43,617 nucleotides of DNA from contig CALCCG010000035.1 in NCBI GenBank assembly GCA_937899785.1, positions 1 to 43,617 of the forward strand, written 5' to 3'. This stretch comes from an uncultured Erythrobacter sp. (GTDB taxonomy: Bacteria > Pseudomonadota > Alphaproteobacteria > Sphingomonadales > Sphingomonadaceae). Shown in pieces: positions 27,916 to 35,937 of the stretch. Position 1 is the first letter of the stretch. Every line of letters starts with the position of its first letter. The position numbers and the translations under genes are program-made. The notes under the pieces were generated by a model that was not told the DNA's origin, ran no database searches, and saw only the letters and a list, made by a program, of their open reading frames with translations.

Positions 27916-28859
27916 TCCGCAGCGTCCTTGACAGCTTGTTCGGCAAGAGGTCGCTTACCCAGCATATGGCAAATTGCGTAAGCAAGGTCGGGCCGGTTCA
28001 AGGTGTAAAAGTGAAAGTCACGCTCCCCGCCAGCGTAGAGCCGACGGCACAGCTCGGCGGCAACGGTGGCGGCCACCAATTGCCGCGCAGCCGGTCTTTC
28101 ATCGAGTCCTTCAAACAGGCCATCCATCCATGCCGGGATGTCCGCGCCGCACGCGCCGGCGAACTTGCGGGCTTGGGCGACATTGGTCACGGGCAAGATG
28201 CCCGGCAGCACTTTCTGTGCGATGCCGGTCGCGGCCAGCTTATCGCGGAAGCGGAAGAAGGTGTCGGCGGAGAAGAAAAACTGGCTGATCGCGCGGGTCG
28301 CGCCCGCGGCGAGCTTGCGCTTCAAATGATCGATATCAGCCTGCGGGTTGGAGGCGTCTGGGTGCGTTTCGGGATAGGCGGCGACCGAGATTTCGAAGTC
28401 GGCAATCTCCTTGAGGCCCGCGACCAGTTCAGCTGCCCCCGCGTAGCCTTCCGGGTGCGGTGTGAACGGCGCGCCGGGCTCACCCGCGTCACCGCGCAGC
28501 GCAACAATATGGCGCACGCCAGCATCCCAATACTGTTCGGCGACCTCGCGGATGTCCGCCTTGCTCGCTCCCACACAGGTAAGGTGGGCGGCGGCGGGCA
28601 GCTTCGCCTCACTAATGATCCTTGCCACGGTGGAGTGCGTGCGCTCGCGTGTGGAACCGCCGGCTCCGTAGGTTACCGAGACAAACTGCGGAGCAAGCGG
28701 TGCAAGCTCAACCACCGCCTTCCACAGCTGCTCCTCCATCTTCGCGCTCTTGGGCGGAAAGAACTCAAAGCTGACATCGATATCGCCCGGCAAGCCGGAG
28801 AAAAGCGGCTCGTCGAGGGCCGTGCGGTGTTCGCGCAATTCATCAAAGGTCGGGTTCAT
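27912..28859 (-). CDS. metF: 5,10-methylenetetrahydrofolate reductase
   Basis: 315 residues. DVSFEFFPPKSAKMEEQLW is the typical N-terminus with the catalytic Glu, SVTYGAGGSTRERT and HIVALRGDAGEPG follow, all standard for the FAD-dependent MetF barrel. It makes 5-methyltetrahydrofolate for MetH from methylene-tetrahydrofolate, which GcvT supplies. It overlaps the regulator gene upstream and the metH gene downstream, each by ATGA. Confidence 0.95.
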   Translation of the reverse strand: MNPTFDELREHRTALDEPLFSGLPGDIDVSFEFFPPKSAKMEEQLWKAVVELAPLAPQFVSVTYGAGGSTRERTHSTVARIISEAKLPAAAHLTCVGASKADIREVAEQYWDAGVRHIVALRGDAGEPGAPFTPHPEGYAGAAELVAGLKEIADFEISVAAYPETHPDASNPQADIDHLKRKLAAGATRAISQFFFSADTFFRFRDKLAATGIAQKVLPGILPVTNVAQARKFAGACGADIPAWMDGLFEGLDERPAARQLVAATVAAELCRRLYAGGERDFHFYTLNRPDLAYAICHMLGKRPLAEQAVKDAAE

Positions 28860-29890
28860 GGCAAGGCCTTTTGCGCGGAGGTCGAATTCGACGATGGCAT
28901 GATTTGGGGTTTTAACGCGGCGCGACGCTGGCCGATCCAGATTTTCACAACAATCTCGCCCCCCTCAAGCGCCACCGGATCGCTCGCGCTAAATCCCGAC
29001 GCGCGCAAGAGCGTCGCCATCTGGCGATCGGAGAAGCCAAGACGCGCGTGTTGATGCCGCGTGCGCAGCTCTTCGCGATCATGCGCCGCGAAATCAACAA
29101 TCGCGATACGGCCGCTTGGGCGTGTGACGCGCGCCGCTTCGGCCAGAGCTTGGGCGGGGTCTGCAGCAAAGTGCAGCACCTGATGCAAAAGGACGGTGTC
29201 AAAATGGCCCGCATCAAAAGGCAGATCCGCAAAATCGCCCTGCACCAAATCGATCTGCACCGCGGGCAAATGCTGAAGCTTGGCGCGCGCAACCCGCAGC
29301 ATTTCCAGATTCTTGTCGAGCGCCACAACACGATCAGCGCTTCCAGCGAACAGCTCGGCCATCCGCCCCGTTCCCGTTCCAATATCGAGCAAGACCCCAA
29401 GGCTGTGGCCGTTCAGAGCCTCTTGCAAGCGCGTTTCAACCTCGCGATCCGTGCTGTGCAGCGCGCGCAGTTCATCCCATTCACCGGCGTGTCGGGCAAA
29501 GTACTGGTTGGCGGCTTCTTCGCGGCCCTTACGAATGGCGGCGAGCTTACGCCGGTCGTCCTCGCACGCCTTGGCGAAGCCGGCTTCCTCTGCCTCGGCA
29601 ATCGCAAGGACTCGGTCCAAGGCGGCCACCACTGGCCCCGCATCATCGTGTCCGCCTGTGCCGCGCAGGAACACCCAGCTGCCTTCTCGGCGGCGCTCAG
29701 CCAAGCCCGCGTCGCACAAGATACCAACATGGCGCGAGACGCGGGGCTGGCTTTGACCAAGAGCCTGAGCAAGCTCGCCGACAGCCAGCTCCATGGTTGC
29801 AAGCAATCGCGCGATGCGAAGCCGCGTGGGATCGGCAAGAGCCTTAAACACCGCGTCAATCGGGACAGAAGAGGCAGAGTTCAGAGCCAT
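28856..29890 (-). CDS. ArsR-family regulator fused to SAM-dependent methyltransferase
   Basis: 344 residues. Residues 5-85 are a winged helix of the ArsR type (FKALADPTRLRIARLL, ELAQALGQSQPRVSRHVGILCDAGL). Residues about 140-320 are a class I methyltransferase: LLDIGTGTGRMAELFA, VALDKNLEML, PFDAGHFDTVLLHQVLHF. Regulators of this build are known at methionine-cycle genes (SahR-type, responding to S-adenosylhomocysteine); the methyltransferase fold would then be the sensor. It heads the metF-metH transcript, with an AT-rich palindrome in its promoter, so self-control is likely. GTG at 29899 is an alternative start; ATG 29890 fits the HTH better. Confidence 0.88.
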   Translation of the reverse strand: MALNSASSVPIDAVFKALADPTRLRIARLLATMELAVGELAQALGQSQPRVSRHVGILCDAGLAERRREGSWVFLRGTGGHDDAGPVVAALDRVLAIAEAEEAGFAKACEDDRRKLAAIRKGREEAANQYFARHAGEWDELRALHSTDREVETRLQEALNGHSLGVLLDIGTGTGRMAELFAGSADRVVALDKNLEMLRVARAKLQHLPAVQIDLVQGDFADLPFDAGHFDTVLLHQVLHFAADPAQALAEAARVTRPSGRIAIVDFAAHDREELRTRHQHARLGFSDRQMATLLRASGFSASDPVALEGGEIVVKIWIGQRRAALKPQIMPSSNSTSAQKALP

Positions 29891-29896
29891 AATACG

Positions 29897-29929
29897 CACA
29901 TGATATAAAGATATTTATATATGTGTAAA
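29897..29929 (-). promoter_or_regulatory. Operator/promoter of the met operon, with AT-rich palindrome
   Basis: Plus-strand ATATAAA (29903-29909), GATA, TTTATAT (29914-29920) is a palindrome with 7-base arms, flanked by CACAT (29897-29901) and ATGTG (29921-29925), so the symmetry extends with one base of slip. On the minus strand TTTACA (29929-29924) and ATATCA (29906-29901) are 17 bases apart and could be -35 and -10, with the palindrome filling the spacer. The start codon is then only a few bases from the transcript start. This is a good layout for repression by the ArsR-type protein encoded next. Confidence 0.6.
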
Positions 29930-29982
29930 TGCTTCGTAGCCTGGACCGCTCTCCGCCGCCCGCGCCGATAGGCCGCCTGGGC

Positions 29983-31182
29983 CTAAGCGGGCGTTACTTC
30001 GCGCGCTCCGCCAGCCATAGTGTAGACGTCTGCGCTGGCCCGAATTTGAGCGGTGGAATTGTAGGTCTTCTGCACCGCGTCGAACACGCGTTCCACAGCG
30101 GACTTGCGCACAACAGCGACAACGCTGCCGCCAAAGCCCGCCCCCGTCATACGCACGCCTCCGAGCGCGTCGTCACCGTCGCCCAAGGCGGCCCAAACCG
30201 TGTCCGTCAGGCGATCGACCTCGGGCACCGTGACTTCGTAATCATCGCGCAAAGACACATGACTCGCACGCATCAAGCGCGAAAGCGCCGCCGCGTCGCC
30301 TTGGGACAGCGCAACGGCGGTTGGCTCAACCCGAGCGATCTCGCTCACGACATGGCGCGCGCGCGATGCCAGGACCGGATCGACATCAGAGGAACCGGCT
30401 TCGAGCGCATCCATAGTCAGATCGCGGAGAGCTTTTACCCCGAAGTGGCGGGCGGCGGCCTCGGATTCGCGCCGCCGCGTGTTGAAAGCGCTGTTAGCCA
30501 ATTCGCGCCGAATACCGGAATCGATTATGATCAGACTCAGCTTTTTCGACACCGGAATGGGCATATGCTGCAAGGACCGACAATCCAGCAACAGCGCCGA
30601 TCCCATGGAACTGGCAGCGCAGGCCATCGGATCCATGATCCCACAAGCGGTGCCTAGGAAAGCGTTCTCAGCTTCCTTCGCGACCATGGCAAGCTCATCG
30701 GCGGCCAGAGGAATACGACTCAACTGCGCCAGCGCGAGCGTCACCGCGACAGTGAAAGACGCAGAGGAAGAGAGCCCAGCGCCCATCGGGACATCGCCGG
30801 CGATGGCCAACCGGGTGGGCAAGACGCCATAGCCCCGGCTTTCGAGAAATGCGACAGCCCCCCTTATCAAATTGCGCCAGCTGTCCTCAGTGCGTTGGAT
30901 CGGCGCATACAACGCGATCTTCTCGCGCGCCTGGCCCGCGTCGATCGCCACCGCTTCAACGTAGCCGCGTCCGCCGACCTCCGGGCCTGACCCGGCCGCG
31001 ACCAAGGTTTCGCGATTGATAGCACACGGAAGCACGTATCCATCGTTGTAGTCGACATGTTCACCGATCAGGTTGACGCGTCCGGGCGCTGCGAAAAAAC
31101 GCCTTGGTTCGGGGCCCTTGGTACCAAAGGCCAGCCGATAGCCCTGCCTGACGCGCGCGATGAGACGATCGCGCCGGTTCAC
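29983..31182 (-). CDS. galK: Galactokinase
   Basis: 399 residues of the GHMP kinase family. APGRVNLIGEHVDYNDGYVLP (32-52) is the galactokinase signature, PMGAGLSSSASFTVAV the ATP-binding motif 2, and RMTGAGFGGSVVAVV motif 3. It phosphorylates galactose at C1 with ATP. The GTG start at 31182 overlaps the galT stop (GTGA). A stem TAGGCC/GGCCTA (29969-29985) spans its stop codon. Confidence 0.95.
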   Translation of the reverse strand: MNRRDRLIARVRQGYRLAFGTKGPEPRRFFAAPGRVNLIGEHVDYNDGYVLPCAINRETLVAAGSGPEVGGRGYVEAVAIDAGQAREKIALYAPIQRTEDSWRNLIRGAVAFLESRGYGVLPTRLAIAGDVPMGAGLSSSASFTVAVTLALAQLSRIPLAADELAMVAKEAENAFLGTACGIMDPMACAASSMGSALLLDCRSLQHMPIPVSKKLSLIIIDSGIRRELANSAFNTRRRESEAAARHFGVKALRDLTMDALEAGSSDVDPVLASRARHVVSEIARVEPTAVALSQGDAAALSRLMRASHVSLRDDYEVTVPEVDRLTDTVWAALGDGDDALGGVRMTGAGFGGSVVAVVRKSAVERVFDAVQKTYNSTAQIRASADVYTMAGGAREVTPA

Positions 31183-32225
31183 ACTGGAGCCCTTTCAAAA
31201 TCGCGATAGTGGATCGAGCCGCTAGCCGAACGCAGCGCGTCTGCGGCGCGCTCGGGGGTCAAGTCCCGCTGAGGTTCGGCAAGCATCTCGTAACCCACCA
31301 TGAATTTGCGCACCGAAGCCGAGCGCAGGAGCGGCGGATAGAAGTGCGCGTGGAGCTGCCAATGATCGATATCGGGCAGGCCAAAGGGCGCGCCGTGCCA
31401 GCCCATTGAATAGGGAAAGCTTGTCTTGAACAGATTGTCGTAGCGCGTGGTTAGCGATTTCAAGATCGCGGCGAGGCTCGCGCGCTGGCCCGTCTCAAGC
31501 TGCGTCATACGCGCGACGGTAAAGCGCGGCAGCAGCAGAGTCTCGAACGGCCAGGCCGCCCAAAAGGGCACGATCGCCACCCAATCCGCGTTGCAGTCCA
31601 CGACGCGCTCACCATCGGCCATCTCGCGCTCGGCCGTGTCGAGCAGCATCGGGCCCTTGTAATCCATCAGGTATTGGCGTTGCTGCTGATCCTCGTGCGC
31701 GATCTCAAGGCCCCAATGCTTGGTCGCCCAGATCTGGCCGTGCGGATGGGGGTTCGAACACCCCATCATCGCGCCCTTATTCTCGAAAATCTGGACGTTG
31801 CTGAAGCGCGCGCCGAGTTCTTCTGCCTGCGCGATCCAAACGTCGACGATCTCCTCAATCGTCGTGAGCGGAAGTTCGGGAAGCGACTTGGAATGATCGG
31901 GCGAGAAACAGATCACCCGGCACACGCCTGACGTGGTTTCCGCTCGGAAAAGCGGGTCGTGCTGGATCGCGCTCTCGCCTTCATCCTTAAGCGCCGGAAA
32001 ATCGTTGTCGAAGACGTAGACGCCTTTGTAGTCCGGGTTCACCGCGCCCCCCTTGCGGGTGTTGCCGGGGCACAGATAACAGCCTTCATCGTAAGAGGGC
32101 GCGAGCGGTTCCGGCTCGGCTTCTTCGCCTTGCCAAGGGCGGTCGAGCCGGTGCGGTGAAACCTGCACCCAGCGCCCGCTGAGCGGGTTGTACCGCCGAT
32201 GGGGTTGGGCGAAATCCACGCTCAC
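31179..32225 (-). CDS. galT: Galactose-1-phosphate uridylyltransferase
   Basis: 348 residues. The HIT-like active site GCSNPHPHGQIW contains H160-P-H162, the second His being the uridylylated nucleophile; CYLCPGN (49-55) is the zinc/iron-binding pair. It exchanges UDP between UDP-glucose and galactose-1-phosphate. GTG at 32225 overlaps the symporter stop; GTG at 32219 is possible too. A longer in-frame reading upstream is only the shadow of the symporter gene. Confidence 0.94.
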   Translation of the reverse strand: MSVDFAQPHRRYNPLSGRWVQVSPHRLDRPWQGEEAEPEPLAPSYDEGCYLCPGNTRKGGAVNPDYKGVYVFDNDFPALKDEGESAIQHDPLFRAETTSGVCRVICFSPDHSKSLPELPLTTIEEIVDVWIAQAEELGARFSNVQIFENKGAMMGCSNPHPHGQIWATKHWGLEIAHEDQQQRQYLMDYKGPMLLDTAEREMADGERVVDCNADWVAIVPFWAAWPFETLLLPRFTVARMTQLETGQRASLAAILKSLTTRYDNLFKTSFPYSMGWHGAPFGLPDIDHWQLHAHFYPPLLRSASVRKFMVGYEMLAEPQRDLTPERAADALRSASGSIHYRDFERAPV

Positions 32226-33703
32226 GCGGTGGTCCGTCGCTTGAAGCCGACGAACTCTGCGCGATTGCCCATCGCGCGGTTCACTGTCAGAGCTGCAAGC
32301 ACACTGGTCACCAGCGTCACGACCATAAAGTCGATATAGTGCATCGCGATAAGGCCCTGCGGCTGCCATGAGAAGGTGAACGCCCCGTAGAGCGCGACGC
32401 CCCAGATCACACCCGCAATCGCGGCCAGCGCGTCGACATTGCGGAACAACAGCCCGGCAACAAAGGCCGAAAGTATCGGCATCGAAAGCAAACCGTTCAA
32501 TTGCTGCAGCAGATTGATAATCGAGAAGTCTTCGGGGTCCGCTTGCGATGCGTCGATGTAAACCGTCACGAGCGCGATCGAAGTGATCGTCAGCAGCACG
32601 GAAACCATCGCGGCGAGCTTCCAGTGGTCCTTCACCTCGCCCACGAATTGCTCGTGAAAGTCGACCGAATAGAGCGCGACCGAGCTGTTGAGCACCGCGC
32701 TGAAGGTTGTGATCACGGCGGCCGCCACCATCGCGGCAAACGCGCCTGAGAGCCACGGCGGCAGCACGGTGGCGATCAGTTGGCCGTAGGCGGCGTCGCC
32801 CACGTCTCCGAACAGCTGATAGGCCACGATACCCGGTATAACGACGATCGGCGGCACAATCAGGATGCGGATGAACGCGGCGGCCATTACGCCCTTTTGA
32901 GCCTCTTTGATGTTGGGCGCGGCCATGGCGCGCTGGGTGAGGTTTTGGTTGGTCGACCAGTAGAAGATCTGGATGAAGATCATGCCGGTGAACAGCGTGT
33001 GGAACGGGATCGGACTGTCGGGTCCGCCGATCATCGTAAGCCGCTCGGCCGGGACACCGGAAAGATCGAAATTGACCGCCGCCAAGGCAAGGAAGACGAT
33101 GAGCAGCGCCAGGCCGAGAATGCCGATCCCCGAATAGGTGTCCATCACCGCCACGGCGCGAAGTCCGCCAAAGATTGTGTAGGCGCTCGCCACCACTGCC
33201 AGGATTGCAGCGAAGCCAAGCACCGGTACACTCTCCCCGAACAGGGCCTGCATGAAGGTGCCGCCCGAATAGAGCACCGCGGGCAGGTAGATAAAGACGT
33301 TTCCCAACAGAAACAGCGCTGAAATCAACGTGCGGATCGAGCGACCACCATAGCGCTTCTCCAAGAGCTCGGTCACCGTTGTGCAGTTGTTGCGGTAATA
33401 GATCGGCACAAACACAAAAGCGAGGATCAGCAAGCCGGCGAACCCGGCGATCTCCCACCAGGCGAGCAGCGCCATCTGATTGCCATTCATACCGACCAGC
33501 TGATCGGTCGATAGGTTGGTCAGCGTAATCGCGCCCGCAACAAAAACCCAGTTGAGTCCACCACCCGCGAGAAAGACGTCCTTCTTCGACCCATCATGCT
33601 TGGCTCTGCGGATAGTCAGCCAGGTCAAAAGACCCACAAGAGCGGTGAGGCCCAGGCAAACGCCGATCTGTGTGGCTGTGGTTGTGGGAAGGCTGGCTAA
33701 CAC
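32222..33703 (-). CDS. Sodium:sugar symporter (SSS/SGLT family)
   Basis: 493 residues with about 14 membrane segments. DVFLAGGGLNWVFVAGAITLTNLSTDQLVGMNG is the usual first part; AYTIFGGLRAVAVMDTYSGIG contains the sodium-solute symporter signature; FYWSTNQNLTQRAMAA is typical of SGLT-type sugar carriers. Because it leads the galT-galK transcript and faces an alpha-galactosidase gene, galactose or an alpha-/beta-galactoside is the likely cargo. GTG start. Divergent spacing to the GH36 gene is only 64 bases. Confidence 0.88.
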   Translation of the reverse strand: MLASLPTTTATQIGVCLGLTALVGLLTWLTIRRAKHDGSKKDVFLAGGGLNWVFVAGAITLTNLSTDQLVGMNGNQMALLAWWEIAGFAGLLILAFVFVPIYYRNNCTTVTELLEKRYGGRSIRTLISALFLLGNVFIYLPAVLYSGGTFMQALFGESVPVLGFAAILAVVASAYTIFGGLRAVAVMDTYSGIGILGLALLIVFLALAAVNFDLSGVPAERLTMIGGPDSPIPFHTLFTGMIFIQIFYWSTNQNLTQRAMAAPNIKEAQKGVMAAAFIRILIVPPIVVIPGIVAYQLFGDVGDAAYGQLIATVLPPWLSGAFAAMVAAAVITTFSAVLNSSVALYSVDFHEQFVGEVKDHWKLAAMVSVLLTITSIALVTVYIDASQADPEDFSIINLLQQLNGLLSMPILSAFVAGLLFRNVDALAAIAGVIWGVALYGAFTFSWQPQGLIAMHYIDFMVVTLVTSVLAALTVNRAMGNRAEFVGFKRRTTA

Positions 33704-33767
33704 GGTGGCAATCTCATCGCTTGGGCATCGGGGTTAGAGACGATTGCCATGAGCCAAGCAAGAGCGC

Positions 33768-35927
33768 ATGGGACGCTCTTCAACCGTGGCCATCAGGGAG
33801 AGAGCCGGTTTGGACACTGCGCGCGAGTTTGTGCGGCTTGATGGCGGCGAAACAACCCTGGTCTTCGCGCTTGTCGTTGGCGGAGCTGCGGACCTCGTCT
33901 ATTTGGGGCCAACGCTGCCCGAGCTCGAGGATCTGGTTGCGCTGGCGAAGTCGCAAGGGCGTGTGGGACACGAAAGCCAACCCGACACACCGCCCTGCCC
34001 AGGGCTGCTGCCGGAGCAAAAGAATGGGTGGGCTGGCGCTCCTGCCATATCTCTATGCAGTCAAGTCACAAGGCTTGAGACAGATTTTCGTGTTGCAAGC
34101 TGGAGCGCCAATCCTGATCGCATCGTGATCGATAGCCGTGACGCGGTCTTGGATGTTATCGTAACAATCACTTGGGCCATCGACACGTTCGGTGTGGTGA
34201 ATACCTGCCTTCGGGTGACAAACGCTTCGGCGAGGCCGCTTGTCATCCAGCGTTTGGCGAGCCTCGCCTTCCCGATCCCTTCACGCTTTTCCGAAGTCAC
34301 AGGCTTTTCCGGGCGCTGGGCGGGGGAAATGCGCGAGAGCCGACGCCCGATTGCGCCCGACGGCTTTGCGCGCCATTCCGCCATTGGTAAGCAAGGCTTT
34401 ACCGGGGGCAATTGGCTGCTGCTCCACGAGCCGCAAGACGGCGAAGTCCTGGGCGCGCACCTGGAGTGGAGCGGCGATTACGAAACCGCGGTGGAGTGCG
34501 ACAATGTCGGCGCGAGCGATGGTCGTGCGACCCTGCAAATGGCCGTACGGCTGGAGCCCGGAGAAATTTCTCTGGAACCGGGCGAATCTTTCGAAAGCCC
34601 CCGCGCAGCGCTCGCTTGCGGCAAAAACCGCGACGCGCTGGCTCAGGCCTTCCAAAGCCATCTGCGCGAAAGCGTCCTGCCCTTTAGCGCGGCCCAGACC
34701 CCGCGCAAAATCCACCTCAACTCGTGGGAAGCGCTGGGCTTTAACCTGTCCGAGCCCAAACTCTTCGCGCTGGTCGACGGCGCCAAGGAGTTGGGTGTCG
34801 AGCGCTTCGTGCTGGACGATGGCTGGTTCGCAGGGCGACGCAACGATCGCACCAGCCTGGGCGATTGGTTTGTCTCACCCGATGTTTTCCCGAAAGGGCT
34901 GACCCCGCTGATCGACCGCGTCCATGCACGCGGCATGGACTTTGGCCTGTGGGTCGAGCCCGAAATGGTCTCGCCCGATAGCGACCTGTATCGCGCGCAT
35001 CCCGATTGGTGTGTGCATGTCGAGGGTCGCGGCCGCGGAACCATGCGCGGGCAGCTGGTGCTCGACCTGACCAACCCGGACGCCAACGCTCATATCACTG
35101 AGCGGCTGAGCGCGCTGCTGAGCGACCACGACATCGCCTATCTCAAATGGGATCACAACCGCGACCTCTTTCCGACAACCAACAAGAGCCACGCGCAAAC
35201 CCGGGCGCTCTACAGCCTGCTGGAGGGACTTCGCAGCGCTCATCCCAACCTCGAGATCGAAAGCTGCTCCAGCGGCGGCGGCCGGATCGACTTTGGAATC
35301 CTCGCGCGCACCCATAGGGTCTGGCCAAGCGACAACAACGACGCGATCGAGCGCCTGCGAATCATCCGCGCGTGGTCGCAATTCCTGCCGCTGGAGGTTT
35401 TGGGGAGCCATGTTGGACCCTCGCCCAACCCGATCACGGGCCGACGGCTCGCGATGGATTTCCGGGCCAAAGTGGCGATGTTTGGCCATATGGGCGTCGA
35501 AGCCGATCCGGGTGCCATGAGCGAGACGGATCGGGCGACGCTGGCCGCGCATATCGCGCTCTACAAGGAATGGCGCCAGGTGCTTCACGCAGGCAAAATG
35601 ACGCGGATCGAGCATCCCGACCCCGGCGTTAGCGGTCTGATGGCGATGTATGGAGCGCAGAGCCTCGCGCTGGTGGTGCAGACCCACTTTTCCGCCGAGT
35701 TTGATGCGGCCCCTGTCCGCCTCACTGAGGTCGATCCCGAATCGCGCTATCGCGTCAAGCTGGCCAAGCCCTGGCCTGCAAAGGCCTCGATCTACCTCGC
35801 CAATCCGGATCAATGGAGCCATGGCCTCGTCCTGTCCGGCCAGTCGCTCCGTTCCCAGGGTCTCGCCTTGCCGTTAAGCCATCCCGAAACCGCCTGGCTG
35901 ATCAGCCTCGAGAAACTGCCAAAATGA
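33768..35927 (+). CDS. Alpha-galactosidase, GH36 family
   Basis: Up to 719 residues. GH36 enzymes cleave terminal alpha-galactose with retention. FVLDDGWFAGRRND, LWVEPEMVSPDSDLYRAHPDW and YLKWDHNRDL (nucleophile D462) are conserved, as is CSSGGGRID followed by RVWPSDNNDA with acid/base D522. No signal peptide, hence intracellular, acting on galactosides brought in by the symporter. The outer start is ATG 33768; a TTG at 33810 has a far better AGGGAGAG seven bases upstream and fits the first conserved residues (DTAREFVRLDGGE), so it may be the true start. Confidence 0.93.
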   Translation: MGRSSTVAIRERAGLDTAREFVRLDGGETTLVFALVVGGAADLVYLGPTLPELEDLVALAKSQGRVGHESQPDTPPCPGLLPEQKNGWAGAPAISLCSQVTRLETDFRVASWSANPDRIVIDSRDAVLDVIVTITWAIDTFGVVNTCLRVTNASARPLVIQRLASLAFPIPSRFSEVTGFSGRWAGEMRESRRPIAPDGFARHSAIGKQGFTGGNWLLLHEPQDGEVLGAHLEWSGDYETAVECDNVGASDGRATLQMAVRLEPGEISLEPGESFESPRAALACGKNRDALAQAFQSHLRESVLPFSAAQTPRKIHLNSWEALGFNLSEPKLFALVDGAKELGVERFVLDDGWFAGRRNDRTSLGDWFVSPDVFPKGLTPLIDRVHARGMDFGLWVEPEMVSPDSDLYRAHPDWCVHVEGRGRGTMRGQLVLDLTNPDANAHITERLSALLSDHDIAYLKWDHNRDLFPTTNKSHAQTRALYSLLEGLRSAHPNLEIESCSSGGGRIDFGILARTHRVWPSDNNDAIERLRIIRAWSQFLPLEVLGSHVGPSPNPITGRRLAMDFRAKVAMFGHMGVEADPGAMSETDRATLAAHIALYKEWRQVLHAGKMTRIEHPDPGVSGLMAMYGAQSLALVVQTHFSAEFDAAPVRLTEVDPESRYRVKLAKPWPAKASIYLANPDQWSHGLVLSGQSLRSQGLALPLSHPETAWLISLEKLPK

Positions 35928-35937
35928 GACCCGACAC

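Noticed and set aside
29969..29985. TAGGCC/GGCCTA stem over the galK stop as a terminator
   Set aside because: Stem of only six pairs, no T-run after it on the minus strand; too weak to annotate as a terminator.
31179..33458. A 759-codon open frame that looks like a membrane protein fused to GalT
   Set aside because: The part upstream of 32225 only reads the symporter gene in another frame and has an arginine-rich, unrelated composition; galT has its own GTG overlapping the symporter stop.
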